Shown here: piece after piece, positions 6,688-14,268 of the stretch
How positions within the stretch are numbered: the stretch's first letter is position 1
Layout: each line of letters starts with the position of its first letter
From: a virus
Reading direction: 5' to 3' (one strand)
DNA: 30,472 bases
Virus record (IMG/VR): IMGVR_UViG_3300021373_000276
Location: 1 to 30,472 of that record
The notes under the pieces: model-generated
Database searches by the model: none
The model's input: the letters and a program-made list of their open reading frames with translations, nothing else
Told to the model about the DNA's origin: nothing
Program-made: the position numbers and the translations under genes

Positions 6688-7445
6688 TATTCTTTCTCCT
6701 TAAACTTAACTGGTCTCCACCTGTGTCTACAGTTATAGCCACCTTTGTTTATAAATGGATTAGAGCCACTTTTGCCCGCCCATTCTCCTCGCCAGATTTC
6801 GTTCATTTCATCTATTGTGTAAATCTTGTTAACGTGCTTTCGGCAAAAACTTCTAGTTACACCGTCATCAGAGCCTACATATTGGAACTTCTCAGCACCA
6901 GAATCTAAAGCAACCTTAGCATTAATCGCTGAATCAAATTGCGTTAATGAATCGTGTATCTGTTGCTTGACGTATCTTGCCATGTCTGCGCCAACAACAG
7001 CCTTAACAGCGTTTACACTTTGCGAGAATGAAGCACCTGTTAATGTGCTTTCATAAACCTCTTTAGCTAAAATATCTAAATACTCAACGCCTAAATCTTC
7101 CATGCCTTCAAACGTCATTTGTTGCAGTTGGTTTACTACAGTTTGGTCAAGCTCAACAAAGTCTCCATATTCTCCAAGCATGGCAACACCATCTTCTGCT
7201 ACTTGCTTGTACTCTCTTATAACGCCATCTACTTCTGTTAAGTATTCTTCTGATATTGCCTGTCTTAATTCAGTCCGCGCATTGATTGCCCATTCCAGAT
7301 CAAATAACTGTCCATCTCGTAAAGGGGCAGTAGCCATTAGATCTGCTACTCTGTCTTCTAAAGTAACCAATGCAGAGGCTAATCGCTCTTGATGCTTCTC
7401 AGCTAACCTATCAACAATCGCAAAGTGGTCAGTATCAGCTGCCAT
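6687..7445 (-). CDS. phage head morphogenesis protein (SPP1 gp7 / MuF-like)
   Basis: A 252-residue protein that follows the portal with shared start/stop bases. The N-terminal two thirds is helical. The C-terminal part carries the MuF-type signature: FQYVGSDDGVTRSFCRKHVN, KIYTIDEMNEIWRGEW, then a glycine-rich segment and NKGGYNCRHRWRPV at the end, with Cys and His residues conserved in this minor head protein family. Such proteins are incorporated with the portal in a few copies and help early head assembly or DNA ejection. No toxin domain is fused to the C-terminus, unlike some MuF proteins. Confidence 0.8.
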   Translation of the reverse strand: MAADTDHFAIVDRLAEKHQERLASALVTLEDRVADLMATAPLRDGQLFDLEWAINARTELRQAISEEYLTEVDGVIREYKQVAEDGVAMLGEYGDFVELDQTVVNQLQQMTFEGMEDLGVEYLDILAKEVYESTLTGASFSQSVNAVKAVVGADMARYVKQQIHDSLTQFDSAINAKVALDSGAEKFQYVGSDDGVTRSFCRKHVNKIYTIDEMNEIWRGEWAGKSGSNPFINKGGYNCRHRWRPVKFKEKE

Positions 7446-8953
7446 TATAACTGCTCAGTGCTAGAGCCTTTTGATGGCTCAATAAGCTCATCACCACCTG
7501 CCACATCTTCAAGACCAATCTTCTCTCTAACCTCGTTAGGAGTAACAACACCTGCATCAATGTGGTAGCTGTAAATCTGGGTCTTCTCTGAGAAGTCGCC
7601 AACAGTCTGTGTGCTAGTCTCAATCTCATTGTGTGCTTTAAGCAAGGTATCATCATCTAATAGTAGATCAGCAATCTTCTTGTCGATCTCTTGCGCTAGG
7701 GTAACAGACTTAACGCCAGTTGCTCTCATCTGCTGTAGGAACACAAGCTCCTTATCGTAGTCTCTTAGGTCAAACGAATCAGGATAAAACACTTCTACGT
7801 CTGCTGTGATGTCTTGCCACTGACAGTACAGTAACCATAGCTGTTCTTCTGCTAACTCTAAAAGATCAGCCTTTTCTGACAGCTTGGCATTAAGCATCTG
7901 AAACTCTGTCTGCAATGCAACGCCTGACTGCTTAACAGCTTCTGTGCCACGCACTGCTCCCATGTGTGCCATGCGGTTGATACACTCTACCTTATCCTTA
8001 ATAGACTTCATTACAGCATCTAGGTTTGCGCCTGATGGTTGCATCTGATAAGGCTTTAGGTTGCCATCCATATCATCAGGTAAGTTAATTACCGCACCTG
8101 CACCTGCGCTAGCATCTGTCTCATACGTTTTAACTAGTGTTGGGTGGTTGCTAATGCGAATCAACTGCTCTACTTCTGATAACTCTTGGTAAATAGCTTT
8201 CTGCATCGGAGCAATGTCTGTGAGATCGCTTACGCCAATACCGCGAATAACTGACCTGTTAGATGGCAGGAATACAGCAGGAATGCGACCAAGCGGATTA
8301 TCAATCTCTTCAATTAGCTCAGTGCCATTTGCGTTATGCATATAGGTAGTGATCTTGTCTTTAGTCCACTCCTTGAAAAACGACTCATACTCAGACTCGC
8401 TAATATAGTTTACTTGCTCTCTAATCTTTAAATACTTTAGCTCAAATCTGCCGCTAGGTGCTCTCTCATACTCCCAATCGAACACATTCTCTGGCGTGTA
8501 AAGGGTAGTGTATGGTCTGATGTCTTGCTCTAGCTCTTGCGCCTTAGTGCCTGCGTTAGACTCTGGCTTGTCCATCACCAACCAAACATGACCATAAACA
8601 CTTGCCCAGACTTGCGCCTGTCTCATGAAGGCGTTAAATGATCTACCATCTAGGTCTGCATCTTTTAGAAATGACGGCAATGTTGGGTCATTAGCCACTG
8701 AGTTAAATGCTCTTGTTGGCGGTACGCGCCATAAGTAAGAACTGTAGATGTGGATAATGTTCTTACAATGATTATCCATAGGCGTTAAGTCTAGCCTACG
8801 GTTGTAATCTGAACTATCTTCGTTTATGTATTGTGTTAGGTAATGTCCATCAACGTATTCTTCCCCGCCCATGTAAGAGCGCAAAAAGAACTCCCATTGA
8901 TTCTTGTATATCTCATACTGGGGGTGCGTATCTGTAACGCTTTTATCTTCCAT
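7445..8953 (-). CDS. portal protein
   Basis: A 502-residue protein between large terminase and the MuF-like protein. The start is taken at the ATG at 8953, which overlaps the terminase stop as TGATG and has AAGGTGG upstream; a GTG three codons earlier is less likely. Recognisable portal features are the N-terminal helical wing (NRRLDLTPMDNHCKNIIHIY), a clip or stem-proximal segment with YTPENVFDWEYERAPSGRFE, the conserved LGRIPAVFLPSNRS motif followed by SDLTDIAPMQKAIYQELSEV, and a C-terminal helical crown. The 12-fold ring it forms is the DNA channel and the dock for terminase and connector. Confidence 0.85.
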   Translation of the reverse strand: MEDKSVTDTHPQYEIYKNQWEFFLRSYMGGEEYVDGHYLTQYINEDSSDYNRRLDLTPMDNHCKNIIHIYSSYLWRVPPTRAFNSVANDPTLPSFLKDADLDGRSFNAFMRQAQVWASVYGHVWLVMDKPESNAGTKAQELEQDIRPYTTLYTPENVFDWEYERAPSGRFELKYLKIREQVNYISESEYESFFKEWTKDKITTYMHNANGTELIEEIDNPLGRIPAVFLPSNRSVIRGIGVSDLTDIAPMQKAIYQELSEVEQLIRISNHPTLVKTYETDASAGAGAVINLPDDMDGNLKPYQMQPSGANLDAVMKSIKDKVECINRMAHMGAVRGTEAVKQSGVALQTEFQMLNAKLSEKADLLELAEEQLWLLYCQWQDITADVEVFYPDSFDLRDYDKELVFLQQMRATGVKSVTLAQEIDKKIADLLLDDDTLLKAHNEIETSTQTVGDFSEKTQIYSYHIDAGVVTPNEVREKIGLEDVAGGDELIEPSKGSSTEQL

Positions 8954-10179
8954 CAAGTCCACCTTGTCGGCTGTTGCACGTTATATTCTTTTCGTACAGG
9001 GAACAGGTACTCAACTAAATAACCTAATGCATCGTTCATGTGATCGAAGCCATCTTTATTAGGTTGCGATGTTCCCTCTTTGTATGTTTGTCTTTCTAAA
9101 CTCTTAATCGTCTGCTTGCAATTTGGACTAAAGAACAAATGCCTTTGACCATTTGATGACAGCAAACGACTATTCACCGCGTTAATTCTATCCCTGACTA
9201 ACGGGTGTTGCTTCTTCACCTTAACGCTAAACCCTGCGTTTTGTAAGATCGACAAATCTGTGCGACCGCCTGCGCTTGTTTTGCGCTGTCTTGATGCGGG
9301 GTCAGGAAAGATAACGCACTGCCGATTAGGATAACGCTCCTTGATCTCGGCAACCATCTCATCTGTATTTGACCCATACATGACTATTTCATCTATCGCC
9401 AACAGGTTCTGCCCATGCCTAATGCATATAACAGCACTCATTGGATCAAGGTTAAAGTCCATGCCCACTAACAAAGTTCCACCAGTGTCTTCTACATTGA
9501 CAACTGATAGCTCTCTACTAAATGCATAATATATCAAACCAGAGTAAGTAACAAACTCAGCGCAGTATTCTTGGTTAAAAGTGCGCTCATCTAAGTCCAT
9601 TCTGGCTTGTTCTATTTCTTCTTCAGGTACATTACCGCCATCTAAGGTTGTGTACTGGAATGAATCCCAACCGTCTGCACCATTTAAACCTGTTGCCCAT
9701 AAGTCATAGAAATGGTTTCTGCCTTTAGGCGTACCGATAAACAATGCTCTGGTCGGGCTATCCTCAGTATGCCTATCCGATAGAGATGGTCTTAGAACCT
9801 CATTCCATGCCTCTGGTCGCATATCTGCGAACTCGTCTAGCACCACAAAGTCCAATGCCCTACCTCGTAGGTTGTTAGGCTTCTCTGCACCTTTAAGGCT
9901 AATGGTCGAACCGTTAATCAGCTTGATCGTTAACGCTGTCTCATTAGTCTTAGCAACATACTCTTCTGGGATTGTGTGTATAAGCATATCCCAAGCAATC
10001 TCTTTAGCAGCACCGTAGGTTGGCGCAACGTACCAACAGTTTCTATTAGCACCCCCAATGGCGGCTCTTAGAATCTCACCTGTAGACAGGAACGTCTTAC
10101 CAAACCGTCTACCAGCCACTACCGCCCTGAATCGACTAGGCGAACAAAATATCTCACTCTGCGGCTTTGTTAATTGCAT
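8953..10179 (-). CDS. terL: terminase large subunit
   Basis: A 408-residue packaging ATPase-nuclease. Walker A is GRRFGKT at 23-29. Walker B is FVVLDE at 111-116 with the catalytic Glu at 116. The coupling motif is LFIGTPKG at 146-153. The C-terminal RNase H-like nuclease has Asp at 241 (VGMDFNLDP), Asp at 293 (FPDPAS) and Asp at 379 or 383 (FDHMNDALGY). Length is normal for the small siphophage group. It overlaps the small subunit by 26 bp and the portal by 1 base. It docks on the portal and translocates and cuts the DNA concatemer; a headful or cos mechanism cannot be decided from the sequence alone. Confidence 0.95.
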   Translation of the reverse strand: MQLTKPQSEIFCSPSRFRAVVAGRRFGKTFLSTGEILRAAIGGANRNCWYVAPTYGAAKEIAWDMLIHTIPEEYVAKTNETALTIKLINGSTISLKGAEKPNNLRGRALDFVVLDEFADMRPEAWNEVLRPSLSDRHTEDSPTRALFIGTPKGRNHFYDLWATGLNGADGWDSFQYTTLDGGNVPEEEIEQARMDLDERTFNQEYCAEFVTYSGLIYYAFSRELSVVNVEDTGGTLLVGMDFNLDPMSAVICIRHGQNLLAIDEIVMYGSNTDEMVAEIKERYPNRQCVIFPDPASRQRKTSAGGRTDLSILQNAGFSVKVKKQHPLVRDRINAVNSRLLSSNGQRHLFFSPNCKQTIKSLERQTYKEGTSQPNKDGFDHMNDALGYLVEYLFPVRKEYNVQQPTRWT

Positions 10180-10519
10180 CAGGGTGTACAGATATATTAA
10201 TTGGTGGAATCTCTTTAACTGGTTCTATGTACTGCTCTCCCCAGTTCTCTCTGTCTCTTGTCTTTAGGTAGAAGATCATGGCAGTGTTATCACCGTTGAC
10301 TGCTTTCTCAAACAGCGCATTAGTGATCTGATCCATGCCCTTGCTTCTGCCTCTTTTTATAGACTCATAAAACTCAGGGTATTCTTTCTGTCTTTGGTAG
10401 ATAGTCTCTCTACTTACACCCAAGCAATCTGCTATTTGTTCTACAGTTAAGCCCCTAGAAGCCATCTCTGAGGCTCTAGCGCATATCTCTGCATCTGGAA
10501 TCCACTTGGGTCTTCCCAT
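10154..10519 (-). CDS. terS: terminase small subunit
   Basis: A 121-residue protein immediately upstream of the large terminase. The N-terminal helix-turn-helix (EMASRGLTVEQIADCLGVSR then ETIYQRQKEYPEF, about 18-50) is the DNA-recognition domain. The middle (GRSKGMDQITNALFEKAVNG then DNTAMIFYLKTRDRENWGEQ) matches phage small terminases that oligomerise into rings. The C-terminal tail would contact the large subunit. It follows the 84-residue gene without spacing (the ATG at 10519 is adjacent to the previous stop). Confidence 0.85.
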   Translation of the reverse strand: MGRPKWIPDAEICARASEMASRGLTVEQIADCLGVSRETIYQRQKEYPEFYESIKRGRSKGMDQITNALFEKAVNGDNTAMIFYLKTRDRENWGEQYIEPVKEIPPINISVHPDAINKAAE

Positions 10520-10774
10520 TTATAAGTCTGCTCCAAACACCTGTCTGGCGTTCATCTTGGGGTTCTTTATGATTATATCATGCTCTTCTGGCGGCAAGCC
10601 TTTAGCGCGACAGTCCACCGCATCTTTCCAAAAGACTAATGCTGTTTTGATTTGATGCCCTGCACTTGGGTTCTCGATTAGGCTTTGCGTGATCTCGTCT
10701 AGTTTAGACAATAGATCAGTCCATCCGTTCTCTTTACAAGTATTGATCTTGTTAGTTAGTTCTAGGCTCATCAT
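10520..10774 (-). CDS. hypothetical protein, first gene of packaging operon
   Basis: An 84-residue protein, MMSLELTNKINTCKENGWTD..., ending in PKMNARQVFGADL. I took the ATG at 10774 because GAGG lies 8 bases upstream and a promoter-like element lies just beyond; reading further upstream would translate the promoter. There are no known domains. It is helical and of mixed charge. The stop is adjacent to the small terminase start, so it is co-translated with packaging genes, and a role linked to DNA packaging is possible but unproven. Confidence 0.6.
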   Translation of the reverse strand: MMSLELTNKINTCKENGWTDLLSKLDEITQSLIENPSAGHQIKTALVFWKDAVDCRAKGLPPEEHDIIIKNPKMNARQVFGADL

Positions 10775-10806
10775 AGTATTTACCTCATTTTGGGTATATC
10801 TATGCC

Positions 10807-10836
10807 TATATACTATAGCTAATACTTGACAGTCAA
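10807..10836 (-). promoter_or_regulatory. sigma70-like promoter with overlapping palindrome, packaging operon
   Basis: On the minus strand TTGACT (10836-10831) is followed after 18 bases by TATATA (10812-10807). The transcript would start about 25 bases before the 84-residue gene. The -35 box is embedded in the perfect palindrome CTTGAC-T-GTCAAG (10837-10825), which looks like an operator. It precedes the terminase, head and tail genes, so it is the best candidate for the late promoter. Not experimentally verified. Confidence 0.55.
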
Positions 10837-10840
10837 GCAA

Positions 10841-10942
10841 TTAATTTTCAGGATGTTCGTCTTTTCTCATGTATCTACCGCCTAAATCATCATAGGCAAT
10901 ACATACTAAGCCGATTATGGCTAGTATTAGGATTGTTTTCAT
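10841..10942 (-). CDS. possible 33-residue membrane peptide
   Basis: A short frame encodes MKTILILAIIGLVCIAYDDL then GGRYMRKDEHPEN. The first 16 residues form a hydrophobic segment and the tail is charged, as in small single-pass phage membrane proteins. The ribosome-binding site is poor (only AGTACCCCCA before the ATG), and the end of the frame lies next to the promoter of the packaging operon. It is plausible but weakly supported. Confidence 0.35.
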   Translation of the reverse strand: MKTILILAIIGLVCIAYDDLGGRYMRKDEHPEN

Positions 10943-11106
10943 TGGGGGTACTCAGGTTGTTAAGGTGGGATTATAAAGACCGCTTAGAACGCAATCTAAT
11001 GCTTTTTAAGCATATTAGTTATTACCTGAGTAAATGGTTCGTTTCGTAGCACCAGTGAACCACTCTGGCTAATCAGGCTTTAGAGATGCCCGCTACTAGG
11101 GGTTTA
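10943..11106. other. 164-bp gene-free stretch with two inverted repeats
   Basis: No convincing frame is present. It contains a bulged palindrome at 10996-11017 (CTAATGCTT...AAGCATATTAG on the plus strand) and TGGTTC/GAACCA at 11035-11062. Neither is followed by a T-run on either strand, so they are not clear terminators. An RNA-processing or protein-binding role is possible. A tRNA was considered and rejected, because no cloverleaf can be built. Confidence 0.4.
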
Positions 11107-11295
11107 CTATGAAGCTGTGATTACTGCGGCAATCATTACGATCACTGCAACTAGGATTGTGCCTCTCTTATGTCCATATACTTCAACTGCAAGCCATTCC
11201 TTTGCCTTTGCTTTATACGCATCTAACTGCGCTTTTAGAATTGCTTTGTCTGCCATCTGGTTAACCTCTTTGATTGCTTTTTTAGTTTTTGTCAT
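11107..11295 (-). CDS. small membrane protein with basic N-terminus
   Basis: A 62-residue protein. The first 45 residues are basic and helical (MTKTKKAIKEVNQMADKAIL, then KAQLDAYKAKAKEW). The C-terminal 17 residues are a single hydrophobic segment (TILVAVIVMIAAVITAS). The topology suggests a tail-anchored inner-membrane protein. Its ATG lies inside the end of the preceding 54-residue gene (14-bp overlap), and it has GGAGAGAAG upstream as a ribosome-binding site. I recognise no family. Confidence 0.6.
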   Translation of the reverse strand: MTKTKKAIKEVNQMADKAILKAQLDAYKAKAKEWLAVEVYGHKRGTILVAVIVMIAAVITAS

Positions 11296-11446
11296 TGTCT
11301 TCTCTCCTATCTATTTGGATTATCCCATCAAATCCCATTTCTGCAACCCAGTTCTCAAACTGTGTGCGCTCTTCTTTGTCATGCGGTATTTCCAATGGTG
11401 GGTATTGGTCTCGCAGTTCTTGCCATTTTTTACTTAAATCTGTCAT
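11282..11446 (-). CDS. hypothetical 54-residue protein
   Basis: A short frame encodes MTDLSKKWQELRDQYPPLEI then PHDKEERTQFENWVAEMGFD and so on. Its start overlaps the stop of the 161-residue gene as TAATG and its end overlaps the following membrane protein by 14 bp, so it fits perfectly into the operon chain. It is hydrophilic and helical. No family is recognised. Confidence comes from the tight start/stop coupling and a protein-like composition. Confidence 0.6.
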   Translation of the reverse strand: MTDLSKKWQELRDQYPPLEIPHDKEERTQFENWVAEMGFDGIIQIDRREDNDKN

Positions 11447-11931
11447 TACGTGTTACCCCTTACTTCTGTGTTATAGATTCCATGCTCCATATCTAATTCC
11501 CTTTTCTGTCTGTAGAACTCGCTAAATATTTCTTCTTCTAAGGTCTGCTCTAGATACAGGTAGATGCGATCTCTCAGCTCGTCTGCAAAGTTACCTAAGT
11601 TAACAATGCTGTCTAGGTGTATGCCGCAAGCCTCTGACCACCATAGATCGTCTTTGTCCCACTCAGCAGGGGCATCTTCTACCATAGCGACAAACAGATT
11701 AGCGACTATCTTATTGGCTGATGGTGCTTTGCCAAACAGCATCTCTGTAGCTATCTTGCCTACGCCTCTGCTAAAGCAAGCAGGGTAGATGTCCTCGAAC
11801 CAAGTCTTATGACTGTTAAGCCAAATGTAGACCGCCTCATCTAGTGCCTCATCAGGCAGATCAGATAGCCTAGCATCCTCTTTGTATAGAGTATTATAGT
11901 GCTTACCGACAAACTCTTCATAGATTAACAT
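11446..11931 (-). CDS. hypothetical acidic protein, 161 residues
   Basis: The protein starts MLIYEEFVGKHYNTLYKEDA and is strongly acidic, with many Glu, Asp and aromatic residues (KTWFEDIYPACFSRGVGKIA, DKDDLWWSEACGIHLDSIVN). There are no zinc-binding or catalytic patterns, and no signal peptide or membrane segment. It is predicted to be mostly helical. The 5' end overlaps the small membrane-protein gene by 7 bp. In this early block, acidic unknowns of such size are often host-takeover or anti-restriction proteins; that is only a contextual possibility. Confidence 0.6.
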   Translation of the reverse strand: MLIYEEFVGKHYNTLYKEDARLSDLPDEALDEAVYIWLNSHKTWFEDIYPACFSRGVGKIATEMLFGKAPSANKIVANLFVAMVEDAPAEWDKDDLWWSEACGIHLDSIVNLGNFADELRDRIYLYLEQTLEEEIFSEFYRQKRELDMEHGIYNTEVRGNT

Positions 11932-12092
11932 GATGTAGCACCTCGCAAGCAGTCTTGGTAGTCCATAGTTGATACGATTGCATACAAAGCAAATAAAGCT
12001 AACGCGCCTACAATGCCTTTGATGTTTTCGTTAAAGTCGGTCTTGCGCTGTTCCTTGCGTTTAATATCCATGTAAGTTAATTGATGTTCCAT
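11925..12092 (-). CDS. small single-pass membrane protein, 55 residues
   Basis: A short frame encodes MEHQLTYMDIKRKEQRKTDF, then NENIKGIVGALALFALYAIV and a short tail ending GATSC. A basic N-terminal half is followed by one hydrophobic segment at about 26-41. The ribosome-binding site GGGGAA sits 5 bases upstream, and the stop overlaps the next gene's start region by 7 bp. It is too short for many gene finders but well placed in the operon. Function unknown. Confidence 0.6.
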   Translation of the reverse strand: MEHQLTYMDIKRKEQRKTDFNENIKGIVGALALFALYAIVSTMDYQDCLRGATSC

Positions 12093-12106
12093 AGTATTCC
12101 CCTTGA

Positions 12107-12364
12107 TTAAATTACTGCAACACTAAATGAAGATATAGGTTTGTCAAAAAGCCTAAAATGAAATCCACCCTTAACATCCATTGGGTCATAATCAGGCATT
12201 ACATTTTTTGCACTAATAACTTCTACAGTTTCATATTGACAACGGTCATCACCCATAACAGTAATTTTTGCTTTTGATACAACTTCTTGTGTGTTGCCGC
12301 CCCATGAATCTTTTTTTGTTATAACAACTATGTCGCCTACTTTACAATCTCTAATGTTTTTCAT
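12107..12364 (-). CDS. hypothetical protein, 85 residues
   Basis: The protein begins MKNIRDCKVGDIVVITKKDS. The N-terminal 'VGDIVVITKK' followed by beta-rich sequence (AKITVMGDDRCQYETVEVIS) suggests a small KOW or SH3-like beta barrel, but I cannot assign a family. It is the first gene after a strong promoter, with GAGGT upstream of its ATG, so it should be well expressed. It could be a small regulatory or host-takeover factor. Confidence 0.6.
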   Translation of the reverse strand: MKNIRDCKVGDIVVITKKDSWGGNTQEVVSKAKITVMGDDRCQYETVEVISAKNVMPDYDPMDVKGGFHFRLFDKPISSFSVAVI

Positions 12365-12400
12365 GTGTACTACCTCTATATATTTGATTAATGTAGGTGT

Positions 12401-12451
12401 ACTGTAAACCCATTATTATACATTGTCAACACTTTTTTTTACTTTTTTTTA
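12401..12451 (-). promoter_or_regulatory. strong sigma70-type promoter with upstream A-tracts
   Basis: On the minus strand TTGACA (12429-12424, consensus) is followed after exactly 17 bases by TACAGT (12406-12401). Immediately upstream are two runs of eight A residues in phase with each other (12451-12431), resembling an UP element. Transcription would begin about 30 bases before the 85-residue gene and feed the small genes down to 11107. The -10 box partly overlaps GTTTACAG, related to GTTTAC repeats in other control regions. Confidence 0.72.
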
Positions 12452-12880
12452 AAATTCTCCAATTCTGTACTCTTCTTCCTTGATTTTTTCCTTTAATTCC
12501 CTCTGAAACTGGATGACTTCTTCTCGGTTAAACTTAGGTGCTGTTCGCCAAGCTAGTCTTTGCATTGCCCTAACCCGCCTTGCTCCATACATATCTTCCA
12601 TGTAGATGCGGTAGGCTTCTTGCGTTCTGGTTGTTTTCATACCATAGACATTGCAGGCAGGGCATTGGGGGTGAATGTTCTCCTCAAACAGCTTAAAGAT
12701 TGTATGCCTTCTGCTGTAGAAATGACCGCCTTGCATAGCTTTATAGTGGTCTACCTTGCCACAAGTTACGCACTGGCAATAGCCATTGTCATCTGATGCC
12801 TTTAACCTGACGTATCTCTGCAATAGCTTGGCGGCTTTCTCTACCTCTTGCGCTACTGTTGTTTTTTTGCGCTTTGCCAT
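12449..12880 (-). CDS. ninG: NinG/Rap-like recombination endonuclease
   Basis: A 143-residue protein with the signature of the lambda NinG (Rap) family: a zinc knuckle CQCVTC at 35-40, His at 45, GGHFYSRRHT at 51-60, and ENIHPQCPACN at 67-77 with two more cysteines. The basic helical C-terminus (KFNREEVIQFQRELKEKIKE) follows. In lambda, Rap is a structure-specific endonuclease acting on D-loops and Holliday junctions during Red recombination. Here it accompanies a NinB-like protein and a Sak3-like annealing protein, a coherent phage recombination set. It starts 1 base after the preceding stop. Confidence 0.85.
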   Translation of the reverse strand: MAKRKKTTVAQEVEKAAKLLQRYVRLKASDDNGYCQCVTCGKVDHYKAMQGGHFYSRRHTIFKLFEENIHPQCPACNVYGMKTTRTQEAYRIYMEDMYGARRVRAMQRLAWRTAPKFNREEVIQFQRELKEKIKEEEYRIGEF

Positions 12881-13087
12881 TTAATGCTTAGTACCCTTAA
12901 CAAGTATAATGGGCTGTTGACCAACTCCCATATCACAATAAGAACAAACACCATAAGCCACAAGATCGCTAGAAGTCCACAACTCAAGCCCGCCACCACA
13001 AGTATTGCAGAACTCTTTAGTAACTCGGATATCGTTGTCATCAAGTCCATCATCTTCACCCTCTGGAAATTTTATTACTTTAGTCAT
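12881..13087 (-). CDS. small zinc-ribbon protein
   Basis: A 68-residue protein with two CxxC knuckles, CNTC at 27-30 and CSYC at 48-51, separated by 17 residues, a standard zinc-ribbon layout. The N-terminus is acidic (FPEGEDDGLDDND). Its ATG overlaps the metallophosphoesterase stop by 4 bases (ATGA). Such proteins can bind DNA, RNA polymerase or other proteins; I cannot choose. A competing 68-codon frame in another phase has no such motif and I treat it as spurious. Confidence 0.68.
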   Translation of the reverse strand: MTKVIKFPEGEDDGLDDNDIRVTKEFCNTCGGGLELWTSSDLVAYGVCSYCDMGVGQQPIILVKGTKH

Positions 13088-14265
13088 TTAACTGCATCCA
13101 CGTTGATTTTGACTCGCGAATCTTCACCGTACTGCTTATGGTAAACAATCGCTGTCATAGATCGCTCCGCACCATAGCCGCTATCGCTGTGCCATTGGTC
13201 GGTAGCCGTCAGGCTTCCCCAGTGTGAAAACTGCATAGAGCCTACTTCTCTGCTCATGTGGTGATGTATATGTCCCAAATGACAGTAGCGGTTCTTACAC
13301 TTTGACCATTCATCGTCTAGGTTTGTTATTACTGCTTGAAGTATCTGCTCATGTTTTATTCTATCACCATGATGGTAAACGAACAGATTATTTTCCCATT
13401 CCCAATGCAAAAACTTTGAATAGTTTTTTAGCACATTAACTCTAGGCTCTCTGTCGTAAAGTAGCTCTAAGCAACTAGATAGATGGCAAGCCATATCAGA
13501 ATCATGGTTGCCGCGCACATTAATAACAACCACTTCCTGATGCGTTTCTAGCATCTTATCAATAAGAATCTGAAACAACCTGCCTGCTTTCTTAAATGTA
13601 CGGCTAATGCGACCATCTACGTCAACTCTAGTGCCTGCTGTTGTCTCTGCCTTACCGCTATCAGCGTGAAAGAAATCACCTACGTTAACCAGAACACCTG
13701 TATGCGCGTTGCCTACTCGCTGTGCTAATCGGTCAGTTGCATTTACAAGAATCTGACTGGCAATCTTAATATCCCAGTCATCATCGTCTAGCTTTGTTTC
13801 TGAATCAGCAAGCATACCGAAATGGTGATCGCCTATTAGATACATTGCACAAAAGTCTGCATCAACTAGCTTAGGCGGCTTGGTAGGCTTTTTAAGACCT
13901 TTCAAGTCATCGGTTAAGCCATCCAGTAAGGCTTCGATCTTTGCTCGCATATCGCGTTTCTGTGGCTCTTGAATAACCCATTGCAAGGCTACTGAACCAT
14001 CGTCTTTGTATGCTGTTGAAATGCGCTTGGCTTCAAAGCCTTCTGCGGTCTGGCGGGTTAAGTCTCTGTGTGGTGCTACGCCTACTGAGGCGGCTTTTGT
14101 TTCTAGTAGTTTGATACTGCGGTCAACGCATCGTCTGCCAATGCCTAATTTCTGTGCCGCTTTAGTGTGTGAACCGCATTCTATGACGGCTTTAAGGTAT
14201 TCAATTTGTCTATCGGTTTTCGGTATATCGAGTTCTAACAGTGTTCTTGGGTCTATCTTGTTCAT
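13084..14265 (-). CDS. phage metallophosphoesterase with N-terminal HTH
   Basis: A 393-residue protein. Residues 16-52 form a helix-turn-helix (IECGSHTKAAQKLGIGRRCV). The C-terminal calcineurin-like phosphoesterase domain carries all metal motifs: GDHHFG at 145-150, GDFFHAD at 196-202, RGNHDSD at 251-257, HHGD at 298-301 and GHIHHH at 331-336. The fusion of HTH and phosphoesterase is common in phages, where it is thought to act on nucleic acid, possibly as an SbcD-like nuclease. The substrate is unknown here. It lies between NinB-like and zinc-ribbon genes, suggesting a replication or recombination role. Confidence 0.85.
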   Translation of the reverse strand: MNKIDPRTLLELDIPKTDRQIEYLKAVIECGSHTKAAQKLGIGRRCVDRSIKLLETKAASVGVAPHRDLTRQTAEGFEAKRISTAYKDDGSVALQWVIQEPQKRDMRAKIEALLDGLTDDLKGLKKPTKPPKLVDADFCAMYLIGDHHFGMLADSETKLDDDDWDIKIASQILVNATDRLAQRVGNAHTGVLVNVGDFFHADSGKAETTAGTRVDVDGRISRTFKKAGRLFQILIDKMLETHQEVVVINVRGNHDSDMACHLSSCLELLYDREPRVNVLKNYSKFLHWEWENNLFVYHHGDRIKHEQILQAVITNLDDEWSKCKNRYCHLGHIHHHMSREVGSMQFSHWGSLTATDQWHSDSGYGAERSMTAIVYHKQYGEDSRVKINVDAVK

Positions 14266-14268
14266 CCC

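Noticed and set aside
10813-10831. Plus-strand promoter from TTGACA at 10826-10831
   Set aside because: The -35-like box comes from the palindrome; no acceptable -10 follows and no plus-strand gene lies downstream.
10996-11062. Possible tRNA in the gap before the packaging operon
   Set aside because: Two short inverted repeats are present, but no acceptor, D, anticodon and T arms can be arranged, and there is no CCA end.
12848-13144. Plus-strand open frame and a second minus-strand frame over the zinc-ribbon gene
   Set aside because: The zinc-ribbon frame has CxxC pairs and ATGA coupling; the others are hydrophobic shadows without start signals.
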